DNA of 64,000 nt from Ruminococcus sp. Its GTDB lineage: Bacteria; Bacillota; Clostridia; Oscillospirales; Ruminococcaceae. The notes beneath the pieces were generated by a model. That model did no database searches and was not told where the DNA came from. It saw only the letters and a list, made by a program, of their open reading frames with translations. The stretch covers positions 80,130 through 144,129 of the forward strand of contig JAHZHC010000020.1 of assembly GCA_019420505.1 (NCBI GenBank). Direction: 5' to 3'. Numbering within the stretch: position 1 is the stretch's first letter; each line of letters starts with the position of its first letter. The translations under genes were made by a program, and so were the position numbers. This document shows, piece after piece, positions 1-8,388 of the stretch.

Positions 1-81
1 ATGATTTTGTCATTTTGTAATTCCTTCGTATGATTTGTAGTTGCCTACAATCCAATCATTCCGTCTGATTATAATGAAAAA

Positions 82-117
82 GGGAAACAACTTCCTTGCG
101 AAGTGTTCCCCTTAATG
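82..117 (-). terminator. Rho-independent terminator of the small multidrug export gene
   Basis: On the minus strand a long imperfect hairpin (GGGAACA..TTC / GGAA..TGTTTCCC) is followed by CTTTTTC. It lies just after the stop of the minus-strand gene at 129-632. Bases 1-80 hold nothing I can assign. Confidence 0.6.
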
Positions 118-128
118 CGGTGTTTTGG

Positions 129-632
129 TTAAAACAATGAAATCAGATATGGAATTACATATGTAATAAAACTCATGATTACTGTTGCAAGAATAAGTCC
201 CAAAAATATTGCCGGAACTGCTTTTTTCATCTTAACATCCAACAGGCAGGCGATCAGCGAACCAGTCCACGCTCCGGTTCCCGGAAGAGGTATTCCGACA
301 AACAACAGCAATCCTAAAAACTCATATTTTCGTATGGTATCAGCTTTTGACAAGGATTTGCTTTCAAGCTTTTCAACCATACCTTTAAATGTTTTTCTTG
401 TTTTCATCCATGCAAATATCTTTTTAATAAATAATAAAATAAACGGAATCGGGATTATATTTCCGATTATACAGATCGGAACCGCTTGAAGATAAGGTAT
501 TTTAAGCAATGCTGCTGCTACAAAACCGCCTCTTAACTCAAGAATCGGCACCATTGAAATTATAAAAACAATTAACTCCTTAGGCAGTCCGTCAAGGTTT
601 GTTGTAAACCAATTTATAAGTGAATCTGTCAT
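129..632 (-). CDS. Small multidrug export family membrane protein (COG2426-like)
   Basis: A 167-aa integral membrane protein with about four hydrophobic segments (residues 18-40, 45-75, 100-128, 138-165). Its early E-L-R-G-G motif (MVPILELRGGFVAA) and the late P-L-P-G-T-G-A-W-TG-L/I motif are typical of the family named small multi-drug export proteins. The transport role comes from the family name and is poorly supported experimentally. The length is normal for the family. It stands alone, is divergent from the WYL regulator at 815, and ends at a hairpin terminator. Confidence 0.8.
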   Translation of the reverse strand: MTDSLINWFTTNLDGLPKELIVFIISMVPILELRGGFVAAALLKIPYLQAVPICIIGNIIPIPFILLFIKKIFAWMKTRKTFKGMVEKLESKSLSKADTIRKYEFLGLLLFVGIPLPGTGAWTGSLIACLLDVKMKKAVPAIFLGLILATVIMSFITYVIPYLISLF

Positions 633-814
633 GTTATAATCCTTTCTTTACTGAAACTTTATACTTTTTCCTTAATATCATATCACAACCAAGCAAAAAA
701 GTAAAGAGTTTTATAGTCAAGGATATGCAGAATTTTATTGACTTATACAAGTTATGCAACTGATATTTATTATAAGCACCAATATAACAGATTTGAAAGG
801 AGCATATCACGATT

Positions 815-1723
815 ATGAAAATAGACCGTCTTATCGGAATACTGTCAATATTGCTGCAAAAAGATAAAGTCACAGCCGCTGAGCTTGCAGAAAAATTTGA
901 GGTGTCACGACGCACGATTATCCGTGATATTGATGACATAAACAAAGCCGGAATCCCAATTGTTACATCACAGGGAAACGGAGGCGGAATTTCCGTTATG
1001 GAGGGCTTTAAAATTGACAAGACCTTACTTTCTTTGAAAGAGATGAAAGCCATACTTTCAGGTCTTCAAAGCCTTGACAGTGTGAGCGAATCAAAGATTT
1101 ACAGACAGCTTATGGATAAGCTTTCCGCAAACAATTCAAATGTCATCAATGCTGATAATAACATTATTATTGATTTATCAAGCTGGGACAAAGCTGCTGT
1201 TTCGGACAAAATTGAATGTATTAAAACTGCGGTTGAAAATAAAGAAAGAATTTCATTTACATATTACTCCCCCAACGGAAAAAGCGAACGTGAAATAGAA
1301 CCCTATCATTTAATTTTTCAATGGTCAAGCTGGTATGTATGGGGATATTGCATTGACCGCAAGGATTACCGGATGTTTAAATTAACACGAATCACCAATT
1401 TAAAACTGACCGGTCAAAAAAGTGAATGCCGTGATGTTCCCCAATATATTTGCGACAAGCTGAGGCACACAAAAGACGGTATTCCTGCAATTGTAAAATT
1501 TGATCGCTCAGTAAAATGGCGGCTCATAGATGAATACGGAATAGAAATGCTTACAGAAGACAAGGACGGAAATCTTATATTGACATTTAACTGGACTGAC
1601 ATTCCGTCATTTTATCAATATATTCTTACTTTCGGCGATACGGCTGAAATTATTGAGCCAAACAATTACCGTGAAGAATTTTCAGATCTTTTAAAAAGAA
1701 TTTCAGAAAAATATGAAATATGA
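815..1723 (+). CDS. WYL-domain transcriptional regulator (YafY/DeoR-type HTH)
   Basis: A 302-aa regulator. The N-terminal winged HTH (residues about 1-58, with TAAELAEKFEVSRRTIIRDI) is followed by a WYL domain (about 135-225, with SFTYYSPNGK and the W-YVWGYCI segment) and the C-terminal WCX extension (about 230-302). WYL proteins sense small ligands or nucleic-acid signals through the WYL domain. Upstream, AAAGGAG lies 12 nt before the ATG, a slightly long spacing. The stop codon overlaps an inverted repeat that sits on the -35 region of the next gene, so the natural reading is that this protein controls the two GyrI-like genes downstream. The ligand is unknown. Confidence 0.9.
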   Translation: MKIDRLIGILSILLQKDKVTAAELAEKFEVSRRTIIRDIDDINKAGIPIVTSQGNGGGISVMEGFKIDKTLLSLKEMKAILSGLQSLDSVSESKIYRQLMDKLSANNSNVINADNNIIIDLSSWDKAAVSDKIECIKTAVENKERISFTYYSPNGKSEREIEPYHLIFQWSSWYVWGYCIDRKDYRMFKLTRITNLKLTGQKSECRDVPQYICDKLRHTKDGIPAIVKFDRSVKWRLIDEYGIEMLTEDKDGNLILTFNWTDIPSFYQYILTFGDTAEIIEPNNYREEFSDLLKRISEKYEI

Positions 1724-1754
1724 CATACAGCTGTCACATTAAGCATGATATACT
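1721..1754 (+). promoter_or_regulatory. Probable operator/promoter of the effector-binding gene pair
   Basis: TGACA-N6-TGTCA (1721-1736) is a perfect inverted repeat overlapping the WYL gene stop. An extended -10 (TGATATACT, 1746-1754) follows, which places the repeat on the -35 position. This suits a repressor or activator site for the adjacent WYL regulator. It is an inference from position and symmetry. Confidence 0.45.
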
Positions 1755-1786
1755 CATTATTATCAATATGAAATGAGGTATTTTTT

Positions 1787-2242
1787 ATGAACTACGAGAT
1801 TATTAATTTAGACGAAAAAACTGTCGCAGGCTATTGCGCAAGGACAAACAACACTTCTCCCGACATGGGGCAGGTAATCGGGGGACTATGGCAGAAGTTT
1901 TATTCCGATAAAGGTTACCCTTTGATTCCAAATAAAACAAACAGCAAGGCTCTCGAAATTTACACGGACTATGATAATGATGAAAAGAGCGATTATACGG
2001 TAATGGTTTCATGCGAGGTCAATGATATTTCAAATCTTCCGGAGTATTTTAATGTCATAAAAATCCCTGCGGGAAAATATGCAAAATTTATTGTTAAAGG
2101 CAACATGATAACGGCAGTCGCTCAATTCTGGCAGGAGCTTTGGAAGATGGATCTTCCACGTTCTTTTGTTTGCGATTTTGAGGAATATCAAAATGCAGAT
2201 CCTGAGAATGCAGAAATTCATATTTATATTGGACTAAAATAA
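1787..2242 (+). CDS. GyrI-like / AraC-type effector-binding domain protein
   Basis: A 151-aa stand-alone effector-binding domain of the SOUL/GyrI-like superfamily. Visible family signs are the opening strand YEIINLDEKTVAGY, the central YTVMVSCEV strand, the conserved IPAGKYAKFIVKG segment, and the C-terminal E-I-H-I-Y-I-GL strand. Such domains bind small hydrophobic or cationic compounds and often accompany HTH regulators. It follows the WYL regulator by 63 nt with AATGAGG before the ATG and is probably induced through it. The ligand cannot be deduced. Confidence 0.8.
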   Translation: MNYEIINLDEKTVAGYCARTNNTSPDMGQVIGGLWQKFYSDKGYPLIPNKTNSKALEIYTDYDNDEKSDYTVMVSCEVNDISNLPEYFNVIKIPAGKYAKFIVKGNMITAVAQFWQELWKMDLPRSFVCDFEEYQNADPENAEIHIYIGLK

Positions 2243-2277
2243 AAATCAACTGAATATGTAAAACGGAGGAATGGCAA

Positions 2278-2922
2278 ATGACAAAGCTTGATTACAAAAA
2301 GGAATACAAGGATTTATATCAGCCGTCAAGCAAGCCGTCGTTAATTGAAGTCCCCGAAATGCTTTTCATAGCTGTTGACGGTGAGGGAAATCCCAACACC
2401 TGTTCGGAATATAAGCAAGCTATTGAAATACTTTACGGCTTGTCGTTCACTATCAAAATGTCAAAAATGAACGGATCACAGCCTGAAGGATATTTTGAGT
2501 ATGTTGTTCCCCCTCTGGAGGGATTATGGTATGCTGACGGTGTGGATTTTAACGGATTCAATGTTACGGATAAAGATAAGTTCGAATGGATATCTATGAT
2601 CAGACAGCCTGAATTTGTGACGGAAAGCGTATTTGAAAACGCAAAAAACTTACTTAAAAAGAAAAAGCCTTATCTTGATTTAAGCAAGGCTCGGCTTACA
2701 AAAATGACCGAAGGTTTATGCGTACAGATCATGCACATAGGTTCTTATGACAATGAACCTGAAAGCATTGAAAAAATGATAAAATTTGCTGACGAAAACG
2801 GATATTCAGAAGATTTTAGCAATAATCGTTTTCACCATGAGATATATTTATCCGATCCACGGCGCTGTGCTCCTGAACGTCTTAAAACGGTCATCAGGCA
2901 CCCAATAAAACTAAGGGTATGA
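2278..2922 (+). CDS. GyrI-like small-molecule-binding domain protein
   Basis: A 214-aa protein of the GyrI-like family. The N-terminal DYKKEYKDLYQPSSKPSLIEVP, the central FIAVDGEGNPN and the C-terminal MHIGSYDNEP..HHEIYLSDPRRCAPERLKT blocks are the usual family landmarks. It starts 35 nt after the preceding effector-binding gene (ACGGAGGAATGGCAA before ATG), so the two are probably co-transcribed. These proteins are thought to bind or hydrolyse small toxic molecules; which one here is unknown. Confidence 0.85.
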   Translation: MTKLDYKKEYKDLYQPSSKPSLIEVPEMLFIAVDGEGNPNTCSEYKQAIEILYGLSFTIKMSKMNGSQPEGYFEYVVPPLEGLWYADGVDFNGFNVTDKDKFEWISMIRQPEFVTESVFENAKNLLKKKKPYLDLSKARLTKMTEGLCVQIMHIGSYDNEPESIEKMIKFADENGYSEDFSNNRFHHEIYLSDPRRCAPERLKTVIRHPIKLRV

Positions 2923-2972
2923 CAATCTGTTTTTGAACGTTACAAAAAATATTTAAAATCCTCTCTTTATCC

Positions 2973-3001
2973 TTGCAATTTTTACATGGTTGTTGTATAA
3001 T
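2973..3001 (+). promoter_or_regulatory. Promoter of prfC
   Basis: TTGCAA (2973-2978), a 17-nt spacer, then TATAAT (2996-3001). It lies directly upstream of a GGAGG site and the TTG start at 3035. It also covers the upstream ATG at 2990, which argues against using that codon as the start. Confidence 0.75.
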
Positions 3002-3034
3002 ATTAAGGATATTGAATTTTTGGAGGAAAGTATT

Positions 3035-4630
3035 TTGAGCAGTCTGGAACAAGAAATCAAACGCAGACGCACGTTTGCTATCATATCTCACCCTGACGCA
3101 GGTAAAACCACGCTTACTGAAAAATTTCTGCTTTACGGCGGCGCTATAGCACAGGCGGGAGCTGTTAAGGGCAAAAAGTCCGCACGTCATGCAGTATCCG
3201 ACTGGATGGAAATTGAGAAACAGAGGGGTATTTCAGTCACTTCATCTGTAATGCAGTTTCAATACAAGGGATTCTGCATAAATATTCTCGATACTCCGGG
3301 ACATCAGGACTTTTCCGAGGACACCTACCGTACGCTTATGGCTGCGGACTCGGCGGTTATGGTCATTGACGCATCAAAGGGAGTTGAGAATCAGACGAGA
3401 AAGCTTTTTAAGGTTTGCGTTATGAGGCACATACCTATTTTCACATTTATAAACAAGATGGACAGAGAATCGAGAAATCCTTTTGATTTGCTGGAACAGA
3501 TCGAAAGCGAGCTGGGCATACGCACTTATCCGGTAAACTGGCCTATCAGCTCAGGCAAGGATTTCAGGGGAGTTTATGACCGTGACAAGAGACACATTAT
3601 TTCTTTTGAAGCAAACAACGGTCAGCACAGGGTTGCGGCGACTGAAGTGGATTTAAGCGATCCGTCGCTGGCTGAACTTATCGGGGAGGAAAACCGTAAC
3701 ACCATTATGGAAGACATTGAGCTTCTTGATGGTGCAAGCGAAGAATTTGATTCGGACGCTGTTCACAGGGGCGAGCTTTCACCTGTATTCTTTGGTTCTG
3801 CTTTAACCAACTTTGGTGTTGAACCTTTTCTTGAAAACTTTCTTGAGATGACGACCTCGCCTACTGCAAGAAATTCCACAGAGGGACTTATCGATCCGTT
3901 CAGCGAAGATTTTTCTGCTTTTGTGTTTAAGATTCAGGCTAACATGAACAAGGCTCATCGTGACAGAATAACATTTATGAGAATTTGCTCGGGTAAATTT
4001 GACAAGGAAATGGATGTTCTTCACGTTCAGGGTAATAAAAAGATGCGTCTTTCACAGCCTCAGCAGATCATGGCTCAGGAAAGGGAGATCATTGACGAGG
4101 CTTATGCGGGAGATATTATCGGTGTATTTGATCCGGGTATTTTTTCAATAGGCGACACGGTTTGTTCTCCGAAAAAGAAATTTGAATTTGAAGGTATCCC
4201 TACCTTTGCGCCTGAGCATTTTGAACGTGTAAGGGCTAAAGATACCATGAAAAGAAAGCAATTTGTCAAGGGAATTTCACAGATTGCACAGGAGGGTGCA
4301 ATTCAGATTTTCCAAGAGCCTTATTCCGGAATGGAAGAAGTTATTGTGGGAGTTGTAGGCGTACTGCAATTTGATGTATTTAAATATCGAATGAAAAACG
4401 AATATAATGTTGACATGATAGAAGAGGGACTGCCTTATTCATACATTCGATGGATCGATAACAAAAACATTGATCCCAAGGCCTTGAAGCTAAGCAGTGA
4501 CACGAAGTTAGTTCAGGACTTAAAGGGAAATTATCTGCTTTTATTCACCAGTGAATGGAATATTCGATGGGCATTAGACAGAAACGAGGGACTTGAGCTT
4601 TCGGAATTTAATCGTGGGGATTTGCAGTAG
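3035..4630 (+). CDS. prfC: Peptide chain release factor 3
   Basis: RF3 is the translational GTPase that recycles RF1/RF2 from the terminating ribosome. From the TTG at 3035 the protein is 531 aa, close to the usual 525-530. The G motifs are present: G1 SHPDAGKTTLTEK, G2 around EKQRGISVTSSV, G3 DTPGHQDFSED, G4 INKMDRES. The C-terminal domain ends ALDRNEGLELSEFNR. I chose TTG because TTGGAGGAAAG precedes it by a few bases, while an in-frame ATG at 2990 lies inside the promoter. The gene is monocistronic with its own terminator. Confidence 0.95.
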   Translation: MSSLEQEIKRRRTFAIISHPDAGKTTLTEKFLLYGGAIAQAGAVKGKKSARHAVSDWMEIEKQRGISVTSSVMQFQYKGFCINILDTPGHQDFSEDTYRTLMAADSAVMVIDASKGVENQTRKLFKVCVMRHIPIFTFINKMDRESRNPFDLLEQIESELGIRTYPVNWPISSGKDFRGVYDRDKRHIISFEANNGQHRVAATEVDLSDPSLAELIGEENRNTIMEDIELLDGASEEFDSDAVHRGELSPVFFGSALTNFGVEPFLENFLEMTTSPTARNSTEGLIDPFSEDFSAFVFKIQANMNKAHRDRITFMRICSGKFDKEMDVLHVQGNKKMRLSQPQQIMAQEREIIDEAYAGDIIGVFDPGIFSIGDTVCSPKKKFEFEGIPTFAPEHFERVRAKDTMKRKQFVKGISQIAQEGAIQIFQEPYSGMEEVIVGVVGVLQFDVFKYRMKNEYNVDMIEEGLPYSYIRWIDNKNIDPKALKLSSDTKLVQDLKGNYLLLFTSEWNIRWALDRNEGLELSEFNRGDLQ

Positions 4631-4653
4631 TTCGCTTAAAAATTGAACCGTAT

Positions 4654-4680
4654 GGGCGACCAAAAGTCGCCCTGTTTTTA
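4654..4680 (+). terminator. prfC terminator
   Basis: GGGCGAC (4654-4660), loop CAAAA, GTCGCCC (4666-4672), followed by TGTTTTT. Confidence 0.85.
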
Positions 4681-4710
4681 TGTGGATTTTTATTTTAAAT
4701 TATAAAAAAC

Positions 4711-4740
4711 AGCAGCTGTATTTTTTCAGCTGCTATTTTT
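4711..4740. terminator. Bidirectional terminator between prfC and the GNAT gene
   Basis: AGCAGCTG / CAGCTGCT hairpin flanked by an A-run on the left and a T-run on the right, so it can terminate both converging transcripts. Confidence 0.75.
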
Positions 4741-4805
4741 GTGTATCTATTTGATTTTCACTGATTTAGTTTTATAACTTCCGTTATATGTTTTCATTTC
4801 AATTT

Positions 4806-5306
4806 TTATTTATCCATATGATACCCGAAAACATAATCGTCCATGACATATCCGCTTCCTATATCGGTTACTTCGCTTCGGATTATTTCCATACCAAACT
4901 TTTTATATATGGCGATACTGTCGTCGTTACGCTTATTCACAGTCAGCCAGATCATTGAACAGTTCTTTTGTTTTGCAAGCTCTTTGATAAACTCAAAGGC
5001 CTTTCTGGCATAGCCGTTTCCTCTATATGCTTTTTTGAGATACAGCTTTGAAAGGAAAAGCGTATTGTCCTCTTTTTTACAAATAGCAAAATAACCGATT
5101 ATTTCGCCGTCCAGCATAAAATTATAATACTCATAGCCTGATCTTATCTGTTCAGACATTGACATTTCCGACTGAAATTTATCGATCATATAATCTATCT
5201 GACTTTGGGTTATAATAGTGATAAAGTATTTGTTCCAGATATCCTTTGCAAGCTCTGCGGTTTTCTTTATACTTTCCTGTGTAGTAACCTTCTCAAATGT
5301 CAGCAT
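4806..5306 (-). CDS. GNAT family N-acetyltransferase
   Basis: A 166-aa Gcn5-related acetyltransferase that transfers acetyl from acetyl-CoA to an amine. The acetyl-CoA pocket is visible as LYLKKAYRGNGYARKAFEFI (motif A, R/Q-x-x-G-x-G/A), followed by motif B (WLTVNKRNDDSIAIYKKFGMEIIRSE). The N-terminal FEKVTTQESIKKTAELAKDIW and FAICKKEDNTLFLSKLY are typical of the subgroup. Its start overlaps the stop of the DUF815 ATPase gene by one base, so the two are translationally coupled. The substrate is unknown. Confidence 0.88.
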   Translation of the reverse strand: MLTFEKVTTQESIKKTAELAKDIWNKYFITIITQSQIDYMIDKFQSEMSMSEQIRSGYEYYNFMLDGEIIGYFAICKKEDNTLFLSKLYLKKAYRGNGYARKAFEFIKELAKQKNCSMIWLTVNKRNDDSIAIYKKFGMEIIRSEVTDIGSGYVMDDYVFGYHMDK

Positions 5307-6499
5307 TAGTCCTCACTGCCTTTCAAATATTCAATAAACTGCTTTGCAACTCTCGGAGATCTGCCTGCACGGCTGAGAGCAAATGCTTCGGCTTTCATTT
5401 TAACCTCTTCAATCGGCATTTTTATGCCGTACTGTTCAGCAAGTCCCTCAACCACTGATAGATACAGCTTTTTATCCGGCTTCTGATAAGTAACTGTAAG
5501 TCCGAATCGGTCAGACAAAGACAAAAGCTCCTGCATTGTATCCTTAAAATGTATCTCATCGCCCTCTCTTGCAGAAAAAGTTTCCCGCACAAGATGACGG
5601 CGGTTGGATGTTGCATATATGGCAAGGTTAGACGCAGTTGATGACACACTTCCCTCAAGTATAGCTTTAAGCGCTGCAAAGTCGTCATCATCTTCGGTAA
5701 ACGACAAATCATCGATAAAAATAATGAATTTAAGCGGATTTTTGCTGATAGTTTCAACTATTGCAGGAATTTCATGAAGCTGCTTTTTCTTAAGCTCAAT
5801 AAGTCTTAGTCCTTGTGAGCAATATTCATTTGCAATCGCTTTGACAGTTGATGATTTGCCTGTTCCGCAATCGCCGTAAAGCAGGACATTATTGGCAGGC
5901 TTACCTTTAAGCAATGCAAGTGTGTTGTCTATTACTTCCTGACGTTCACGCTCATAACCCGAAAGCTTGTCCAGCGATATATCATCAGGATATTCCACCG
6001 GCACAATTTTTCCGTTCTTTATAACAAAGACATGATATTTTGAATAGATTCCATAACCATATTGATTTATATGATGTATTCTATCGGCATAAATCTGAGA
6101 AAAATCAAGATTTTCTGTTTTATACTCAGGCAGAAACTCATCATAATCTATTTGAGAAATAATTTCCTTTGCCGGTATCTCAGCTAATGCTTCAACTACT
6201 GCAAGCTCGTTTGCAAGGCACTGGTCCAGCAAAACTCCAGTTTCTTTTCCTTCGCCCTTTCGCAGCATATAAAGATTCACATTTTCAAGCATTAATTCTA
6301 AGAAATACTCTGTCAGGTTATCCGAATAAGTATAAAGCTGTGCAATAAATTCACAATATTTTTTTATTGATTCATCCGTATTCTTTTTTTCAACAGCGCT
6401 AATAGTATCAATAAAGCTTTCAAAAGCCTTGTTCCGGTGAAGGCTTCTGAATATGACCAGACTTTCAGCCTGTCTGATTAAATTTTTATATCCGGTCAT
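5306..6499 (-). CDS. DUF815-family AAA ATPase
   Basis: A 397-aa ATPase of the DUF815 family. An N-terminal helical region (about 1-180) precedes a P-loop domain with Walker A LLYGDCGTGKSSTVKAI, Walker B FIIFIDDLSF, sensor-1 LAIYATSNRRHLV and the C-terminal ARAGRSPR(V)AKQFIEYL lid region. Members are common in Clostridia next to small cytosolic enzymes; their role is not established. It is the promoter-proximal gene of a two-gene unit with the GNAT acetyltransferase. Confidence 0.85.
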   Translation of the reverse strand: MTGYKNLIRQAESLVIFRSLHRNKAFESFIDTISAVEKKNTDESIKKYCEFIAQLYTYSDNLTEYFLELMLENVNLYMLRKGEGKETGVLLDQCLANELAVVEALAEIPAKEIISQIDYDEFLPEYKTENLDFSQIYADRIHHINQYGYGIYSKYHVFVIKNGKIVPVEYPDDISLDKLSGYERERQEVIDNTLALLKGKPANNVLLYGDCGTGKSSTVKAIANEYCSQGLRLIELKKKQLHEIPAIVETISKNPLKFIIFIDDLSFTEDDDDFAALKAILEGSVSSTASNLAIYATSNRRHLVRETFSAREGDEIHFKDTMQELLSLSDRFGLTVTYQKPDKKLYLSVVEGLAEQYGIKMPIEEVKMKAEAFALSRAGRSPRVAKQFIEYLKGSED

Positions 6500-6615
6500 C
6501 AGACCACTAACCTTTCAATTATTTTTATACTATTATAATACTTTTCGGTATTTTCGTCAATATCCGCAAAAAATTAAATGCTATATCATTCTTAATAAAA
6601 AAATTAATTTTGCTC

Positions 6616-6644
6616 TTGATTTTATAATATAATTTTGGTATAAT
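6616..6644 (+). promoter_or_regulatory. Promoter of tRNA-Arg
   Basis: TTGATT (6616-6621), 17 nt, TATAAT (6639-6644); the tRNA begins 9 nt further on. Confidence 0.75.
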
Positions 6645-6653
6645 TAACATAAT

Positions 6654-6730
6654 GTCTCCGTAGCTCAGCAGGATAGAGCGTTCGCCTCCTAAGCGAAAGG
6701 CCGTGGGTTCGAATCCCGCCGGGGACGCCA
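6654..6730 (+). tRNA. tRNA-Arg (anticodon CCT)
   Basis: A 77-nt cloverleaf. The acceptor GTCTCCG pairs with CGGGGAC, the anticodon loop CTCCTAA is closed by TTCGC/GCGAA, the T arm is GGGTTCGAATCCC-like, and the GCCA end is encoded. It reads AGG codons. A copy of the dispersed repeat starts immediately at its 3' end and can pair with the acceptor strand (see findings). Confidence 0.95.
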
Positions 6731-6800
6731 GTGCTAGTGCACACGGCGCAAATCACGTTATCAATTTGTGATGTTCATAGCTTTGACCCCGCTAAAGCGA
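6721..6800 (+). repeat. Dispersed structured repeat, copy A (abutting tRNA-Arg)
   Basis: The core matches the copies near 33.4, 33.65 and 63.95 kb: GGCGCAAATCACG, ATCAC..GTGAT hairpin, TTTGACCCCGCT. The left strand of the outer stem (GGGGTC in other copies) is supplied here by GGGGAC from the tRNA 3' end. Confidence 0.7.
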
Positions 6801-6824
6801 AATTTGAAGTTATGATAATCAAAA

Positions 6825-6862
6825 GTCTTAGTGCTGACTCACACGGCGCAATTTCAAACATC
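6825..6862 (+). repeat. Partial repeat, copy A'
   Basis: GTCTTAGTGC..CACACGGCGCAA repeats the left half of copy A and then diverges. It is a truncated or decayed copy 100 nt downstream of A. Confidence 0.5.
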
Positions 6863-6897
6863 TTTCTTATTTAATTAAGTTTAATAACTATTTTTAT

Positions 6898-6926
6898 GCC
6901 GTTAAATTATTTTAACGGCTTTGTTT
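6898..6926 (+). terminator. Hairpin terminator upstream of ktrB
   Basis: GCCGTTAAA / TTTAACGGC with a T-rich tail (TTTGTTT). It probably ends the tRNA-Arg transcript, 33 nt before the ktrB start; attenuation of ktrB is also possible. Confidence 0.6.
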
Positions 6927-6958
6927 AAATAATTTTTTCCGAAAGCAGGAGTTAAAAT

Positions 6959-8308
6959 ATGCAGCTTCTTGAAAAGTTTAAAAAACTATCCTCTTTTCAA
7001 TTTATAATTTTTGGATTTATGGCTGTAATACTGATCGGTGCGATTATTCTTATGCTTCCCGTTTCAAGCAGAGATTCAACGAGCACATCATTTATGGACG
7101 CTTTGTTCACAGCTACTTCTTCAGTATGCGTTACAGGTCTGATCGTTCATGATACTGCAACCTACTGGAGTGAATTCGGACAATTTATTATAATGACGTT
7201 AATACAAATAGGCGGAATAGGCGTTATAACCGTAGCCGTTTCAATCACTATGTTTTCAGGAAAGAAAATAGGTCTTATTCAACGAAGCACGATGCAGGAA
7301 GCAATTTCTGCTCCTCAGGTGGGCGGAATTGTCAGACTGACATTGTTTATACTTAAAGGGACCTTTTTAATTGAAGCAATCGGAGCAGCTATAATGGCAC
7401 CTGTTTTTTGCCGTGATTTAGGAATATTCAAAGGCTTATGGTATGCAGTTTTCCATTCAGTATCAGCGTTCTGCAATGCGGGCTTTGATCTTATGGGACA
7501 AAAAGAACCGTTTTCTTCTCTAATAACTTATCAATCAAATCCGATAATTAACCTGACTGTTATTTTTCTTATAGTTTTAGGAGGATTAGGCTTCTTAACA
7601 TGGAATGATATAAAAACCAACAAATTTCACATAAAAAAATACAGAATGCAAAGCAAAGTTATAATAACAGTAACAGCTATTTTAATTTTTCTTCCTGCTT
7701 TATATTTTTACTTCTGTGAATTTTCATCTGATAAATGGTCACAGCTTTCTGTTGGTGACAAGATATTAGGTTCACTGTTTCAAGCGGTTACTCCGAGAAC
7801 CGCAGGTTTTAATACTGTTGATCTTAACGAATTTTCTCAAGCAGGACAGGCAATTATAGTAATACTTATGCTTATCGGAGGTTCGCCCGGTTCAACTGCC
7901 GGCGGTATGAAAACAACAACCGCTGCGGTTCTGTTTATTGCCATGATTTCAGTATTCCGTCGGCGTGAAAGCGCTCAATGCTTCGGACGTCGTTTTCCGC
8001 CCGAAACGATTAAAAATGCTGCTGCTATTCTGATGATGTATCTGATTCTTTTTTTATTCGGCGGAATTTTCATAAGTACTGTTGATGGCATTCCCATACA
8101 GACAGCTTTTTTTGAAGCCTCATCTGCTGTTGGTACCGTTGGATTATCCTTAGGGATAACTTCTCAATTGTGTCTTATTTCAAAGATAGTTCTTATTATG
8201 CTTATGTTTTTGGGACGTGTGGGAGGATTGACGTTGATATTCGCCGTAAGTTCAAAGCTTAATTCAAACGTATCTAAGCTGCCTCTTGACAAAATTACTG
8301 TAGGGTAA
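6959..8308 (+). CDS. ktrB: Potassium uptake channel subunit, TrkH/KtrB family
   Basis: A 449-aa ion-translocating subunit of a Ktr/Trk K+ uptake system in the cell membrane. The four pore loops of the SKT superfamily are visible: ATSSVCVTGLIV, SVSAFCNAGFDL, VTPRTAGFNTVD and SSAVGTVGLSLG. The G in each loop lines the selectivity filter. A glycine-rich stretch GGSPGSTAGGMKTTT lies in the third repeat, as in KtrB. GCAGGAGTTAAAAT precedes the ATG. The regulatory KtrA-type subunit follows, so the two form one complex. I see no c-di-AMP riboswitch upstream. Confidence 0.92.
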   Translation: MQLLEKFKKLSSFQFIIFGFMAVILIGAIILMLPVSSRDSTSTSFMDALFTATSSVCVTGLIVHDTATYWSEFGQFIIMTLIQIGGIGVITVAVSITMFSGKKIGLIQRSTMQEAISAPQVGGIVRLTLFILKGTFLIEAIGAAIMAPVFCRDLGIFKGLWYAVFHSVSAFCNAGFDLMGQKEPFSSLITYQSNPIINLTVIFLIVLGGLGFLTWNDIKTNKFHIKKYRMQSKVIITVTAILIFLPALYFYFCEFSSDKWSQLSVGDKILGSLFQAVTPRTAGFNTVDLNEFSQAGQAIIVILMLIGGSPGSTAGGMKTTTAAVLFIAMISVFRRRESAQCFGRRFPPETIKNAAAILMMYLILFLFGGIFISTVDGIPIQTAFFEASSAVGTVGLSLGITSQLCLISKIVLIMLMFLGRVGGLTLIFAVSSKLNSNVSKLPLDKITVG

Positions 8309-8349
8309 AAATATTATTTTTATTTAAAGACAAAACAATTACAATGAAT

Positions 8350-8388
8350 AAAGGAGGATATATTCCCGATCGGGTATATAATATAAAA
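8350..8388 (+). promoter_or_regulatory. Shine-Dalgarno site separated from the start codon by a palindrome
   Basis: AAAGGAGG (8350-8357) is 31 nt from the ATG at 8389. Between them is CCCGATCGGG (8365-8374) with AT-rich flanks that extend the pairing. Folding would bring the site nearer the start. TATAAT also occurs in the stretch, so an internal promoter is an alternative. glmU has the same arrangement. Confidence 0.45.

Noticed and set aside
1..80. Minus-strand frame ending near base 10
   Set aside because: It has no start codon and runs through the terminator of the 129-632 gene; too little sequence to call.
634..1053. Minus-strand 139-codon frame
   Set aside because: It is antisense to the N-terminus of the WYL regulator and has no protein-like features.
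2990..3034. Upstream ATG extension of prfC
   Set aside because: It lies within the TATAAT region of the prfC promoter and has no ribosome site; TTG at 3035 has GGAGG at the right distance.
6731..6958. c-di-AMP riboswitch upstream of the potassium uptake genes
   Set aside because: The stretch is filled by tRNA-proximal repeats and a simple terminator; no ydaO/yuaA-type core is visible.
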